From Tetrapisispora phaffii CBS 4417 (lineage: Eukaryota; Ascomycota; Saccharomycetes; Saccharomycetales; Saccharomycetaceae): a stretch of 64,000 bases of DNA. Under the pieces are notes generated by a model, which saw only the letters and a program-made list of their open reading frames with translations, did not search any database and was not told where the DNA came from. Below are positions 42,838-51,503 of this stretch, piece after piece. Position numbers and translations under genes: made by a program. How positions within the stretch are numbered: position 1 is the stretch's first letter; each line of letters opens with the position of its first letter. Location of the stretch: assembly GCF_000236905.1 (NCBI RefSeq), contig NC_016524.1:248001-312000 (forward strand), read 5' to 3'.

Positions 42838-43790
42838 ATGAAATAACGGAAGGTAAATGCTATTTGATTTTTATAACAAGATTAGAAAACAAGAATAAAA
42901 GGGAAAAATAACATCGGCGCTTATTTTTTTTTAATAAGGAGGTTCTATATATATAAATTTTTTATAAATTTATACTAGAATGGCAAGCCACAAAAACAAT
43001 ACCATTACCCGGCTCGGTCCTGATATTCGATTTCGATCTCTGCCTGTGCCTGCCCCAGACTGCCTCTCTCTCTCCGTCCTTCTGCCCAAAGAAACTGGGA
43101 CAAACTAATCAAAAAAAAAAAAAAAGAAAAATCAAACAAGAAAACAGACAACACTCAGACTCATACGCACACGTGAGCGTCCTTAACATTTGGTGTGAAT
43201 TACACGCACGCACCACGCCTATAAAACGGCAGAGTATTTAAAAAACGGCGTCTTGTCCCTTATATTACCGGGGGAATAATCAAACTACACAACACTCTAT
43301 TTTCACAGAGGAAGAAACTTTGGGGTAGTACATTTGTGCAAGCACGCATGCACGCACGTTCGACAACCACCACGAAGGTTGACCGCACGCAGCTTTGGAC
43401 TGAAAAGAAACCAGGCAGGAACTACTACCTGTTCCAATTTCTAAAATAAACAATTCGATGTTTTCTGCTTTTTTGTTTTTTCTTTCATTTACGCATAGTT
43501 AAAATCAAGAACGTTAAAGTATATATAGGGAAAGATATTACTAAAATATTTATTTTTCTTTTTTAGTAAGCGATGAGATGAGATGAGGTTGAAAAGTTAC
43601 CTAATGGTTATTTGTTTTAACATAATTTTTAAGGGACGTTTAAAATTTTAAGTAGCAAATATTATTTTTTTATATAAATTAAATCGTTAATTTATTAAGT
43701 GAGTGATTGAACGTGTGTGTTTGTGTGTGTTTGTGTGCATATATACATATATATCTATTGACACTAATTGGTTGAAACGATTAGGGAAGT
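42838..43790. other. Long divergent intergenic region HRQ1 / NCB2 at a synteny junction
   Basis: 953 bases between genes that belong to two different ancestral segments. The part at about 43000-43460 is much richer in G+C than usual here. It has a CT-rich tract (about 43055-43085), an A15 run (43111-43125), CACGTG at 43170-43175, a TATAAAA box at 43220-43226 and, downstream of that, two short perfect stems (43364-43368 with 43377-43381, and 43428-43432 with 43441-43445). A GATGAG cluster lies at 43570-43588. No ORF of note. It could be a rich promoter, the remains of a lost gene's promoter, or hold a non-coding RNA. Confidence 0.5.
43570..43588 (+). promoter_or_regulatory. PAC-like element with triple GATGAG upstream of NCB2
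   Basis: GCGATGAGAT matches the PAC motif (GCGATGAGMT) bound by Dot6/Tod6 in S. cerevisiae, and the GATGAG core is repeated three times. PAC sites usually mark ribosome-biogenesis promoters, which NCB2 is not. Confidence 0.55.
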
Positions 43791-44198
43791 ATGATTGGTG
43801 AAGGTGAGGATGTGACGTTGCCAAAGGCTACGGTTCAAAAAATTATATCTGAGATTTTAGATCCCGATTTTACTTTTGGTAAAGAAGCTAGAGATATGAT
43901 AATAAAATCTGGGATTGAATTTTTGATGATTCTGTCATCAATTTCTTCGGAAATGGCAGAAAGTGATTCGAAGAAAACTATTGCTCCAGAACATGTGTTG
44001 AAAGCATTGGAAGCATTGGAATATGATGAATTTGTTCCTATATTAAGCAAGATATTAGTCGAATTCAAAGGTTCAATGAAGGTGAAAGAAAGGAAAGATT
44101 CAAAGTTTAAGAAATCGGGTTTATCTGAAGAAGAGTTACTACGACAACAAGAGGAATTGTTTAGAAAATCAAGATCGAAATTAAATAACACTAAGTAA
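43791..44198 (+). CDS. NCB2: Negative cofactor 2 beta subunit NCB2 (Dr1)
   Basis: 135 residues, against 146 in S. cerevisiae (YDR397C). Histone-fold protein (about 8-90) with V-T-L-P-K-A-T-V-Q-K-I-I-S-E-I-L at the start of the fold, which pairs with the Bur6 alpha subunit to bind TBP and regulate RNA polymerase II initiation. The C-terminal S-G-L-S-E-E-E-L-L-R-Q-Q-E-E-L-F-R helix is a strong family signature. The S. cerevisiae gene contains an intron near its 5' end; here the frame is continuous from a plausible ATG. First gene of the second ancestral block. Confidence 0.95.
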   Translation: MIGEGEDVTLPKATVQKIISEILDPDFTFGKEARDMIIKSGIEFLMILSSISSEMAESDSKKTIAPEHVLKALEALEYDEFVPILSKILVEFKGSMKVKERKDSKFKKSGLSEEELLRQQEELFRKSRSKLNNTK

Positions 44199-44554
44199 TA
44201 TATAATTAAAAACCTTTAATGAAATAATATAAGATAAAACATAAACATTTAAAATGGATTACTTTATATTAATTAAATCAGTTATACTTTACCAGTTATT
44301 TAATTACCCTGCTATATGTTTTAAGTAATATTAAGATGAGATGAGATGCCTTTTGTTAATATTCTAAAATGGGTATCTATACTATCCATCATCAGTGTAA
44401 CAGTCTGCTTATGGATATAACAGCTTTCATGGTATTTATGGGCATTACTTACAATTGAGAATACAATGTAAATGAGGTTTGTTCATTGAACATTTGCACA
44501 ACAAAAAAAACACTTGTAATATTGAATGACAGAAGGTAAGTAATTTCTTATAAG
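44199..44554. promoter_or_regulatory. NCB2 3' region and SMP3 promoter
   Basis: 356 bases. A GATGAGATGAGATG repeat at 44335-44348 repeats the element found upstream of NCB2. A five-codon upstream ORF (ATG at 44526, TAA at 44541-44543) ends 11 bases before the SMP3 start codon. Confidence 0.5.
44526..44543 (+). other. Upstream ORF before SMP3
   Basis: ATG, four further codons and TAA, ending 11 bases before the SMP3 ATG. If it is in the mRNA leader it would reduce SMP3 translation. The same bases contain GTAAGT, a weak 5' splice-like string. Confidence 0.35.
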
Positions 44555-46132
44555 ATGAATTGGGTTTATGTTTCCCTTATATTTTTAACAATTATTATTT
44601 CGATTCAACCCTCGTATATACATCCAGATGAACAATTTCAATCCTTACAAATGCTATCCTATATATTTAATAAAGAAAAATATTTGAATTTAAATGTTAA
44701 AAAAATCATACCGTGGGAATTTGAGAACCAGAATTCAGCTCGAAGCTATTTCCCCCTATATGTTGTGTATGCACCAATATACAAATTTATTAAGATATTC
44801 AATATAACGGATTCATTAGAAATATTTCAATTGGTGCGATTCTACAATCTGATAATCTTTCTTATATCTTGTAAGATTACAATTGTCACAATTAAAAAAA
44901 GATTAGATGATAAAACAGAACAAATCGATGTCCACCTTTTTTGGATGCTCATTCTAACAAGTTATGTAACGACGTCATTTCAATCGCATACATTTTCAAA
45001 CTCTATTGAGACTATAATTTTACAACTTCATTTATCAATTTTACAAACACTCATACCTCGTAACCAAAGAGATTTATCCAACAAATATAAATTTGCATTA
45101 TCGCTATTGCATGGTACTTTAATATCATTTGGGATCTTTAATAGAATGACATACCCAGCATTTATTTTTTTCCCTTTAATATACATGTTTTTCAAGTATT
45201 ATACCAAATCAGCAAATAACATGCTCCAGTTGATATCGACGATATTTAGTTTTCTAATAACCTCTGCAGTAATCATCAGCATAGACTCCAGATTATATGA
45301 AAGTGATTCATATGTTATAACACCGCTGAATAATTTATTATATAATTTGGACAAGAAGAATTTATTAAAACATGGTTTACATGCAAGGTATACGCACATC
45401 ATAATTAATTTACCACAGATGTTAGGACCAATGATATATGTTCTATTCAAATTAAAGAAACAGAAAATTAACCTCTTATCGTTATCAATTTTAAGTGGAC
45501 TTACTTGTCTATCGCTTTTTGAACATCAAGAGTTACGATTTCTGATACCATTATATTCTATATTTTGTTTGTACATCGTTACCAATTGTAATCTGAAGGC
45601 AATTCCAAATTATAAAGTGGTAGTTAAAATCTGGATAATATATAATGTTATCATGACAATAGTGTTGGGACTATTACACCAATCTGGGGTATTATTGTCA
45701 ATACAGTTTCTAAACAAATATTATAAACAGAATATAACAGCAAACATCTGGTGGAAAACATATTCACCACCAACATGGTTTTACAATGATGCACATATTG
45801 TAAATTCGAGCACTAACATAGAAAACGGTATAGAATATAACTCTGCCATTGATTTTGAACTCCGTAAACATCATGTAATCGATTTGAAAGGATGTTCAAT
45901 AGAACTCTTCAATGACACACTACATAAACTTTTAACAAATCAAGGTGATAAAAATACTACTATTCAAGTTGTTATACCAAATTCAGTTAAACACAGAGTG
46001 GAAAAGATCTCAAACAATTATAATATTACTCAAGTATACCATACTTGGTTCCACTTAGATTTAGATCATTTCGATATTGAACATCCCTCGAGTTTTTACC
46101 CAGGAATCGGTGTCTATGATTTTTCACTTTAA
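44555..46132 (+). CDS. SMP3: GPI alpha-1,2-mannosyltransferase IV, SMP3
   Basis: 525 residues, against about 516 in S. cerevisiae (YOR149C). ER membrane GT22 enzyme that adds the fourth mannose to the GPI precursor, an essential step in yeast. The N-terminal membrane segment is followed by the family's luminal H-P-D-E-Q-F-Q-S motif (about 23-30) and by I-P-W-E-F-E-N-x-x-S-A-R-S near 50-62. Multiple hydrophobic segments continue to about 385, and H-Q-E-L-R-F-L-x-P near 327-335 is the other conserved family motif. A luminal-type C-terminal region follows. GPI11, another GPI-pathway gene, lies about 30 kb away. Confidence 0.95.
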   Translation: MNWVYVSLIFLTIIISIQPSYIHPDEQFQSLQMLSYIFNKEKYLNLNVKKIIPWEFENQNSARSYFPLYVVYAPIYKFIKIFNITDSLEIFQLVRFYNLIIFLISCKITIVTIKKRLDDKTEQIDVHLFWMLILTSYVTTSFQSHTFSNSIETIILQLHLSILQTLIPRNQRDLSNKYKFALSLLHGTLISFGIFNRMTYPAFIFFPLIYMFFKYYTKSANNMLQLISTIFSFLITSAVIISIDSRLYESDSYVITPLNNLLYNLDKKNLLKHGLHARYTHIIINLPQMLGPMIYVLFKLKKQKINLLSLSILSGLTCLSLFEHQELRFLIPLYSIFCLYIVTNCNLKAIPNYKVVVKIWIIYNVIMTIVLGLLHQSGVLLSIQFLNKYYKQNITANIWWKTYSPPTWFYNDAHIVNSSTNIENGIEYNSAIDFELRKHHVIDLKGCSIELFNDTLHKLLTNQGDKNTTIQVVIPNSVKHRVEKISNNYNITQVYHTWFHLDLDHFDIEHPSSFYPGIGVYDFSL

Positions 46133-46531
46133 TAAATAGAATTTAGATAACATATCACACAAGTTTAGGTTTATTTAAACCAAATGTAATTGTAACCTCA
46201 ATGTAAAGTTATATTACAGATCATATTGTGATTATTTTTAACTATGAATTGTATCTATTAAATACTGTCGCCAAAAGCTTGACGCGTTAACTACTAACAA
46301 TATTTTCTAAATGTTACAAATCCACACAGATGAAGGTAAAAAATAATAAATATTTAACCTTCGATCAGCTTCAAGAATATATAATTAATGTTTTCTTTTT
46401 AACGAGGTTATATCCATATATAAAATTTTATATATGTTTATCCTTTAATATTAGGCCGTATTTTGGGAATAGAATCTATACTGTATTGGAGAAGCACTGA
46501 ATAAATTACTGAGTTAACTCAGAAAAGGTCG
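46133..46531. promoter_or_regulatory. Intergenic region SMP3 / ELG1
   Basis: 399 AT-rich bases. GACGCGTTAA at about 46280 contains an MCB-type ACGCGT core, the MBF site for G1/S genes. That would fit ELG1, a replication gene, about 250 bases downstream. Nothing else was recognised; SPP2, MDM32 and PNO1, which lie here in S. cerevisiae, are absent. Confidence 0.5.
46281..46286. promoter_or_regulatory. MCB (ACGCGT) upstream of ELG1
   Basis: A single ACGCGT hexamer about 250 bases before the ELG1 ATG. MBF (Swi6-Mbp1) uses this site at G1/S promoters, including those of replication factors. One site only, so moderate support. Confidence 0.5.
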
Positions 46532-48802
46532 ATGAAACAAAAAAGTATAAAAGATATTCTAAATGGTCAGAATAGCAACAAGTCAAATGCCAGATCCAAT
46601 GTCATCGCTCCTGTAGAAAATGATGAAGTAATATTAGATATTTCAGGAGTTAATGAAGGTTCACCATCTACAATAGAACCAATTACTGTACCGTCATCAC
46701 AATCCTCGTCGTTGCCAAAAGGCGGTCAGTTCATATCAATTCAAAATGAAATGGATAAAGATAAACCTATGATTTCAGCAAAGAATTTTTTGATACGAAA
46801 TAGTAAAACACTTAGCAAAGGAAGCAAAAAAAATAGTAGACAAAAGAAAATTATAAATCCAGAGACAATTGTAATATCGTTAGATAATGAAAATGGAATA
46901 GATGATGACTATTTGGAAAATGATGCAGTGATGAAGATGAATAAAGTTAACAATAAATTTGAACAATTAACAAAACCGAATATAAGCATTACTCCTATAA
47001 GTAATTTCAAAACTACAAAACTCAAAGATTTATTTGGTAAGGTACAAAAAAATGGAAAGGCTTCCTTTCAGAACGCCAGCACCTTAAATCGTAAAAATGA
47101 GATTTCAAAACTGAAAGACTTGGTGGCACCCTGGCCACAGAAACAATTATATCAGCCCAATGATGCTGATCAATATACAAGTATTGAGGAAGGGAAGTAT
47201 GAAAATGTTTTGCTAACAAAAAAGAAAACAAAAACCCCAAATCTAGAAATATCTGAAGAAGATTATAAATATTTAAACCGTAACACTATAACTAATAACT
47301 CGGATTGTAACATGTTGCATAAGAAACTTAATCTCTTTGGAACGTCTGCATTAGATTCAAGTTTTTTGAAAAATCACCATTCCCTATTAATAGATTATTT
47401 TGAACCTAAAGAGCTAAAACATGTTCTATTAGAACCAACCTTGAAGTCGTCTGTAAATAACTGCATATTAGAATCATTTGAGAAGTTGAAGAAAATGACA
47501 ACTAGGAATCAACTTTTACAAAAGAAAAATTATACAAAAGAGATAGATTATGATGATTTCAATAATTTTATTGTCTATGATGATGATCTAAATGTCTCAA
47601 AAGATTACGAAACATTTAGTGGCGGTAACTCAAATGAAAACGAAGAATTTGTACCATTAATAGTTCTTTATGGTAACGCTGTCGGAAAGAACACTTTATT
47701 GAAGGTTATAATGGATGCTTTACAGGGGCAGATATATGAACTAAATACATCAACGAATAGAAGTAAAAAAAATATTTTAGAGAGTCTGTTGGAATTTTCA
47801 ACAACACATTATGTTAAAGGTAAAAATTCTAAAGGTTTAATTCTTTTAGATGATATAGATGTTCTTTTTAAAGAACATGATAAATTTTTTTGGTATGCAG
47901 TTGAGAGGCTTTTACTTAGTGCAAGAAAACCTGTGGTTTTGACTTGCCGCGATATTAACTACATACCGTCTAATTTATTACAAATTGCAATAAACCAAGA
48001 CACCTGTTTTGAAGCGAAGAGAATTTCTCCTAAATCTGTTGTGTCGTTCTTACAATACTATATGAAAAAGATCAATACAGAAATCAATCCAGAGGCATTG
48101 CGGTGCATTGTAGAAATAAACCAAAACGATATTAGAAAATCACTGTTGGATTTGCAATTTCTTCTTTTACCGCCCCATACCTATACTTTCAAAACTCCAA
48201 AAGAATTAAATGAACACCATGTCTCAGATCTTAAAGAATTATCAGATTATTTAGAAATATTGAGCTATGCTGATGTCATTGATAACTGCATAAAATTTAA
48301 ATCGTTAATAAACGATGATAAATATCATACATTGAATACCCCCTCTGCTATTTTAAAGTGTAGAGATAGCACTGATGAAATAAAATTGCAAAATGATTAC
48401 TTAATTGACTATAAATTATATTTGGACGATGAACTACATAGGAAACAATTACCATTTGAGTTAAATATTTCTAAATATCTAGAGAATAAAACTAATGAGG
48501 TGAGTGGAATTGAAAGGAACAAAAACTTATCTAAAATTGCTTTAGTTAAAGAAAAAAATCATAAACGAATTACAAATTCAAACGTTGTTTTTTTAAGTAG
48601 CAGGATTTCCAAAAGAAACACCCAAAACGTAACAGCCAGGAAAACCAGAAACTCCTCAAAAAAGTTCTTTGAACTCATCGAAAACTTTTCAACAACTGAT
48701 GAAACTGATGAGATGATTGACTTTGATTTTTCATTAAACAACCAGAGTAATTTGGACACTTACGTTAATCCGTACGTATTCAAAATAGCAGAATTTGAAT
48801 AA
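46532..48802 (+). CDS. ELG1: Alternative clamp-loader large subunit ELG1 (RFC-like)
   Basis: 756 residues, against 791 in S. cerevisiae (YOR144C). Large subunit of the RFC-like complex that unloads PCNA, notably SUMO-PCNA, after replication. The N-terminus M-K-Q-K-S-I-K-D-I-L resembles the conserved Elg1 start (PIP-like). A long disordered region follows, then an AAA+ domain (about 370-560) with Walker B-like L-I-L-L-D-D-I-D-V-L-F near 429-439 and a helical C-terminal domain. The Walker A position reads Y-G-N-A-V-G-K386-N, which departs from the G-x-x-G-x-G-K-T/S form of active loaders. The S. cerevisiae protein also tolerates Walker A loss, so this may be natural. Confidence 0.9.
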   Translation: MKQKSIKDILNGQNSNKSNARSNVIAPVENDEVILDISGVNEGSPSTIEPITVPSSQSSSLPKGGQFISIQNEMDKDKPMISAKNFLIRNSKTLSKGSKKNSRQKKIINPETIVISLDNENGIDDDYLENDAVMKMNKVNNKFEQLTKPNISITPISNFKTTKLKDLFGKVQKNGKASFQNASTLNRKNEISKLKDLVAPWPQKQLYQPNDADQYTSIEEGKYENVLLTKKKTKTPNLEISEEDYKYLNRNTITNNSDCNMLHKKLNLFGTSALDSSFLKNHHSLLIDYFEPKELKHVLLEPTLKSSVNNCILESFEKLKKMTTRNQLLQKKNYTKEIDYDDFNNFIVYDDDLNVSKDYETFSGGNSNENEEFVPLIVLYGNAVGKNTLLKVIMDALQGQIYELNTSTNRSKKNILESLLEFSTTHYVKGKNSKGLILLDDIDVLFKEHDKFFWYAVERLLLSARKPVVLTCRDINYIPSNLLQIAINQDTCFEAKRISPKSVVSFLQYYMKKINTEINPEALRCIVEINQNDIRKSLLDLQFLLLPPHTYTFKTPKELNEHHVSDLKELSDYLEILSYADVIDNCIKFKSLINDDKYHTLNTPSAILKCRDSTDEIKLQNDYLIDYKLYLDDELHRKQLPFELNISKYLENKTNEVSGIERNKNLSKIALVKEKNHKRITNSNVVFLSSRISKRNTQNVTARKTRNSSKKFFELIENFSTTDETDEMIDFDFSLNNQSNLDTYVNPYVFKIAEFE

Positions 48803-48962
48803 AAAAACAAAGGCAATAAATAAATCAATTTATGAAGCCGCTATCGCGGATGTACAACCTGATATGCATCCTCAAGTGGTAAAAATGCTATCAAACAAAC
48901 AAGTATTTAAGCCATTTTGGTTTTCAGCAGATCCTAATGCAGTTCTTACACAATGGGAATAG
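48789..48962 (+). pseudogene. Coding-like C-terminal fragment downstream of ELG1, unidentified
   Basis: Shifted by one base from the ELG1 frame, an open stretch runs over 57 codons to a TAG at 48960-48962. Its second half has a strikingly protein-like make-up, with A-D-V-Q-P-D-M-H-P-Q-V-V near 48849-48884 and F-K-P-F-W-F-S-A-D-P-N-A-V-L-T-Q-W-E at the end. The first in-frame ATG is at 48864, leaving only 32 codons, so it is not a complete gene. It may be the C-terminal remnant of a lost neighbour. I do not recognise the family. It overlaps the last bases of ELG1. Confidence 0.3.
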
Positions 48963-49764
48963 CAATATTAAGTAATATATAGAGGACCGCATTACATACT
49001 ACTCATATAGGCAAAAATGCACTGAATGGAAAAAAGGACATTATTATATTTTATTTTGAAACAATATTTAAGAATCTACAGTTGTGTATAATACTGAAAT
49101 TTTTCTTGAGTTATATTTTTGTCAAGAATCTAAGATTTATAAAAGAAGTTATAATATCTACGGTTCCAGTTGTAAAGACAAATTCCAATTAGTACGATTA
49201 AACTAAGTTCAAGAGTAATTAACGAAGCATTTAGTTAACTCCATCTGTCTATCGTCTAACTCGAACAATCTACAAGTCTTTTAATTCGTTCATCTGGCAT
49301 GTCTCCTAGTAAATAAATTGAATCGAATAGACATTTAAACGGAAAAAATTTAATGATACTTAAGTCTCCAATTTTAAAATTCATAATAATATTATACTAG
49401 TATTTACTATTTATAAGTTATGCAATAAAATGAATCAATTGGATTATATATTATAATCCTTACCTGTTAAGAATGAACGCTAACGAGCAATTTGACTACC
49501 CAGTCGATGTCAATATCATTGAACCTGTCGCAATTTATATACTTGTTCCTCTACGATTCATTCTCTCTGTGTCAGAATTATTGTAGTGTATGTGACAGAA
49601 CTAAGAGTTTATGACACTTTGAGTCCAGAACTAATAGATCACTTACTAATGGAAAGAAGGTCTAGAACAATCTTCCAAGTGGTAGGTGAAAATTTCTCAC
49701 TACAATGTAAATGGCTACGCGATAAACACAGATGTACAATACAGCACTAAAGATCTTAGGAGGA

Positions 49765-49790
49765 TGAATGAACATGTGTACGTGTTCATT
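49765..49790. repeat. Inverted repeat, 9-bp perfect stem
   Basis: GAATGAACA and its exact reverse complement TGTTCATTC are separated by eight bases (TGTGTACG). It lies in the LTR-like region upstream of the tRNA gene. Confidence 0.7.
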
Positions 49791-49945
49791 CAACTGTCAG
49801 TTCAACTCATATATAAGGAGGGCTTCTAACTCTATATAGAATAGTTTAAATACACTAATAAAGGACCAATCGATTATTTAACTATAAAGAAGATGGACTA
49901 TACTAGAGCAACTGAAGTGGCTAATGACACTAACTTAGATGTTGG

Positions 49946-50007
49946 AACTAACCAACATAAGCTTGTTTCTCCACAGAACTACCCAACATGAGCTTGTTTC
50001 TCCACAA
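49946..50007 (+). repeat. Tandem duplication of a 31-bp unit upstream of tRNA-Gly
   Basis: Units 49946-49976 and 49977-50007 match at 28 of 31 positions; the shared core includes AGCTTGTTTCTCCACA. They lie about 90 bases before the tRNA, a usual zone for Ty insertion and rearrangement. Confidence 0.85.
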
Positions 50008-50099
50008 AAATGTCCTCAACATACTTGATGAAGTTAAAACCTTTAGTGGCAATTAGATTCAACTACAATGGATGCTGGACAGTAAGACAAACTACGTTC

Positions 50100-50171
50100 G
50101 CACGAGTAGTTTAGTGGTTAGAATTCATGCTTCCCAAGCATGGGGCCCGTGTTCGATTCCCGGCTCGTGCA
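50100..50171 (+). tRNA. tG(CCC): tRNA-Gly, anticodon CCC
   Basis: 72 bases that fold as a cloverleaf. Acceptor stem GCACGAG/CTCGTGC with discriminator A; D arm with GTTTAGTGGTTAGAAT; anticodon stem CATGC/GCATG around the loop TTCCCAA, giving anticodon CCC (reads GGG); T arm with TTCGATT loop. There is no intron. The internal A box (TAGTTTAGTGG) and B box (GTTCGATTC) are good, and T runs for Pol III termination follow at about 50178-50188. One pair in the T stem is a T-C mismatch (third base from the acceptor-distal side, T52-C62), which is unusual. Confidence 0.95.
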
Positions 50172-50519
50172 TTTAGTGTTTTTATTTTTAGAACACTGAT
50201 TTTATTATTATTTTCAACGTAAAGGATTATGACTGCTGTAAGACTATCTTGACTCATTATTCTTAATATTAGCACAGTTACAGTTGTTGAATATATAATT
50301 AAGGAATTTATGTATTTGTTATTTTTATTAGAGAAAAAGCAAAGAAACCAAATTAAAAGCATCTTATATATATATATAAACGCGGATATACAAAATCATA
50401 GCATCTTTGGCATTAGCATTTTATTTCGTTATATTCATGATTAATGGCGAGAAAGTAAAGAAATTAAAGTACAAATTTGAATATATTAGATCGGATTCGC
50501 CATTTACGTATATTTTAGA
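50172..50519. other. Intergenic region tRNA-Gly / LSC1
   Basis: 348 bases with the Pol III terminator T runs and the LSC1 3' end. A short TA tract lies near 50365-50378. Open frames here overlap the tRNA or LSC1 and are shadows. Confidence 0.5.
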
Positions 50520-51503
50520 CTATTTATATTTTGCAAAGTCATCTAACAAAGCCTTACCTAAGCGACCTGGAGATTCGACAACGGAAACACCTACATCTCT
50601 TAAAGCTTTCTTTTTAGATTCTGCATCTGTACCAGACCCTTCAACAATAGCACCAGAATGACCCATTCTGACACCTTTCATTTGACCAGCGACTGTACCT
50701 GCAATAAAGGATGCCACTGGCTTAGGGTTTGACTTCGAGAAATTGTATTCTTTCAAAAATTGAGCAGCCTCCAATTCAGCAGTACCACCGATTTCACCTA
50801 ACATAATGATACCTTCGGTCTGTTTGTCCTCTAAGAATAGTTTTAAAGTATCGATGAAATCAGTACCTGGGAATGCATCACCACCCATACCAATGACTAA
50901 AGTTTGACCCAAACCAGTCAAAGTTGTCTGTTGCACAGCTTCATATGTCAAAGTACCGGATTTTGAAATGATACCAATCTTACCTGGTTTGAAGATTGAA
51001 GGAGGTTGAATACCGATTCTCACTTTTGAAATTGGATTAACAATACCTGGACAGTTTGGACCCACTAATCTTGTTTTATCTTGTGATTTCAACATTTCTG
51101 CAATATACAGCATATCATGTTGAGGAATACCTTCCGTGATAGCTACAGCCAATGGAATTTCAGCTTCAACTGCCTCTTTTATGGCATTGGCAGCAAAGGC
51201 TGGTGGAATAAAGATACCAGTAGCGGTAGCACCTGTTTCTTTCACTGCTTCCTTGACAGTTGCGTAGACAGGTTTTCCTAAATGCAATTGTCCAGCTTTC
51301 TTAGGATTAGTACCACCAACAATGTCAGTGCCATATTCCATTGAAATATTAGCATGGAAAGTAGCTTGTTTACCGGTAAAACCTTGAATAATGACCTTAG
51401 TATCGGCAGGTAATAAGAGATTTTTAATAGTCTTATCATAGGGAATTGATTCCCTTGAAAATAGACGACGATTTATATTATTTCTAAAAGCAGATCTTAA
51501 CAT
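50520..51503 (-). CDS. LSC1: Succinyl-CoA ligase alpha subunit LSC1
   Basis: 327 residues, against 329 in S. cerevisiae (YOR142W). Mitochondrial TCA enzyme that makes ATP (or GTP) and succinate from succinyl-CoA with the LSC2 beta subunit. It starts with an Arg-rich presequence ([13 protein letters not shown]). The CoA-binding Rossmann domain has [10 protein letters not shown] near 42-51, and the ligase domain carries the phospho-His loop M-G-H-S-G-A-I near 281-287. Transcribed toward the tRNA, and upstream of it lies IDH2 in the same direction; S. cerevisiae has the same pair with a few genes between them. Confidence 0.96.
   Translation of the reverse strand: MLRSAFRNNINRRLFSRESIPYDKTIKNLLLPADTKVIIQGFTGKQATFHANISMEYGTDIVGGTNPKKAGQLHLGKPVYATVKEAVKETGATATGIFIPPAFAANAIKEAVEAEIPLAVAITEGIPQHDMLYIAEMLKSQDKTRLVGPNCPGIVNPISKVRIGIQPPSIFKPGKIGIISKSGTLTYEAVQQTTLTGLGQTLVIGMGGDAFPGTDFIDTLKLFLEDKQTEGIIMLGEIGGTAELEAAQFLKEYNFSKSNPKPVASFIAGTVAGQMKGVRMGHSGAIVEGSGTDAESKKKALRDVGVSVVESPGRLGKALLDDFAKYK

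Larger units (their letters stand above)
48803..50099. other. Long intergenic region ELG1 / tRNA-Gly
   Basis: About 1.3 kb. It begins with the coding-like fragment above. THI80 (YOR143C), next to ELG1 in S. cerevisiae, was not recognised. The right half (about 49460-50025) has features reminiscent of a degraded Ty-type LTR upstream of a tRNA gene: a TATATAAGGA promoter-like string near 49812, a GTTGGAAC near 49941, a CTCAACA near 50014, and two 31-base tandem repeats. A hairpin with a 9-base perfect stem (49765-49773 with 49782-49790) is also present. Confidence 0.45.

Noticed and set aside
50111..50362. 83-codon minus-strand frame over the tRNA
   Set aside because: It overlaps the tRNA-Gly gene and depends on its complement.
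50407..50661. 84-codon plus-strand frame overlapping the LSC1 3' end
   Set aside because: Half of it is the complement of LSC1 coding sequence; no family resemblance.
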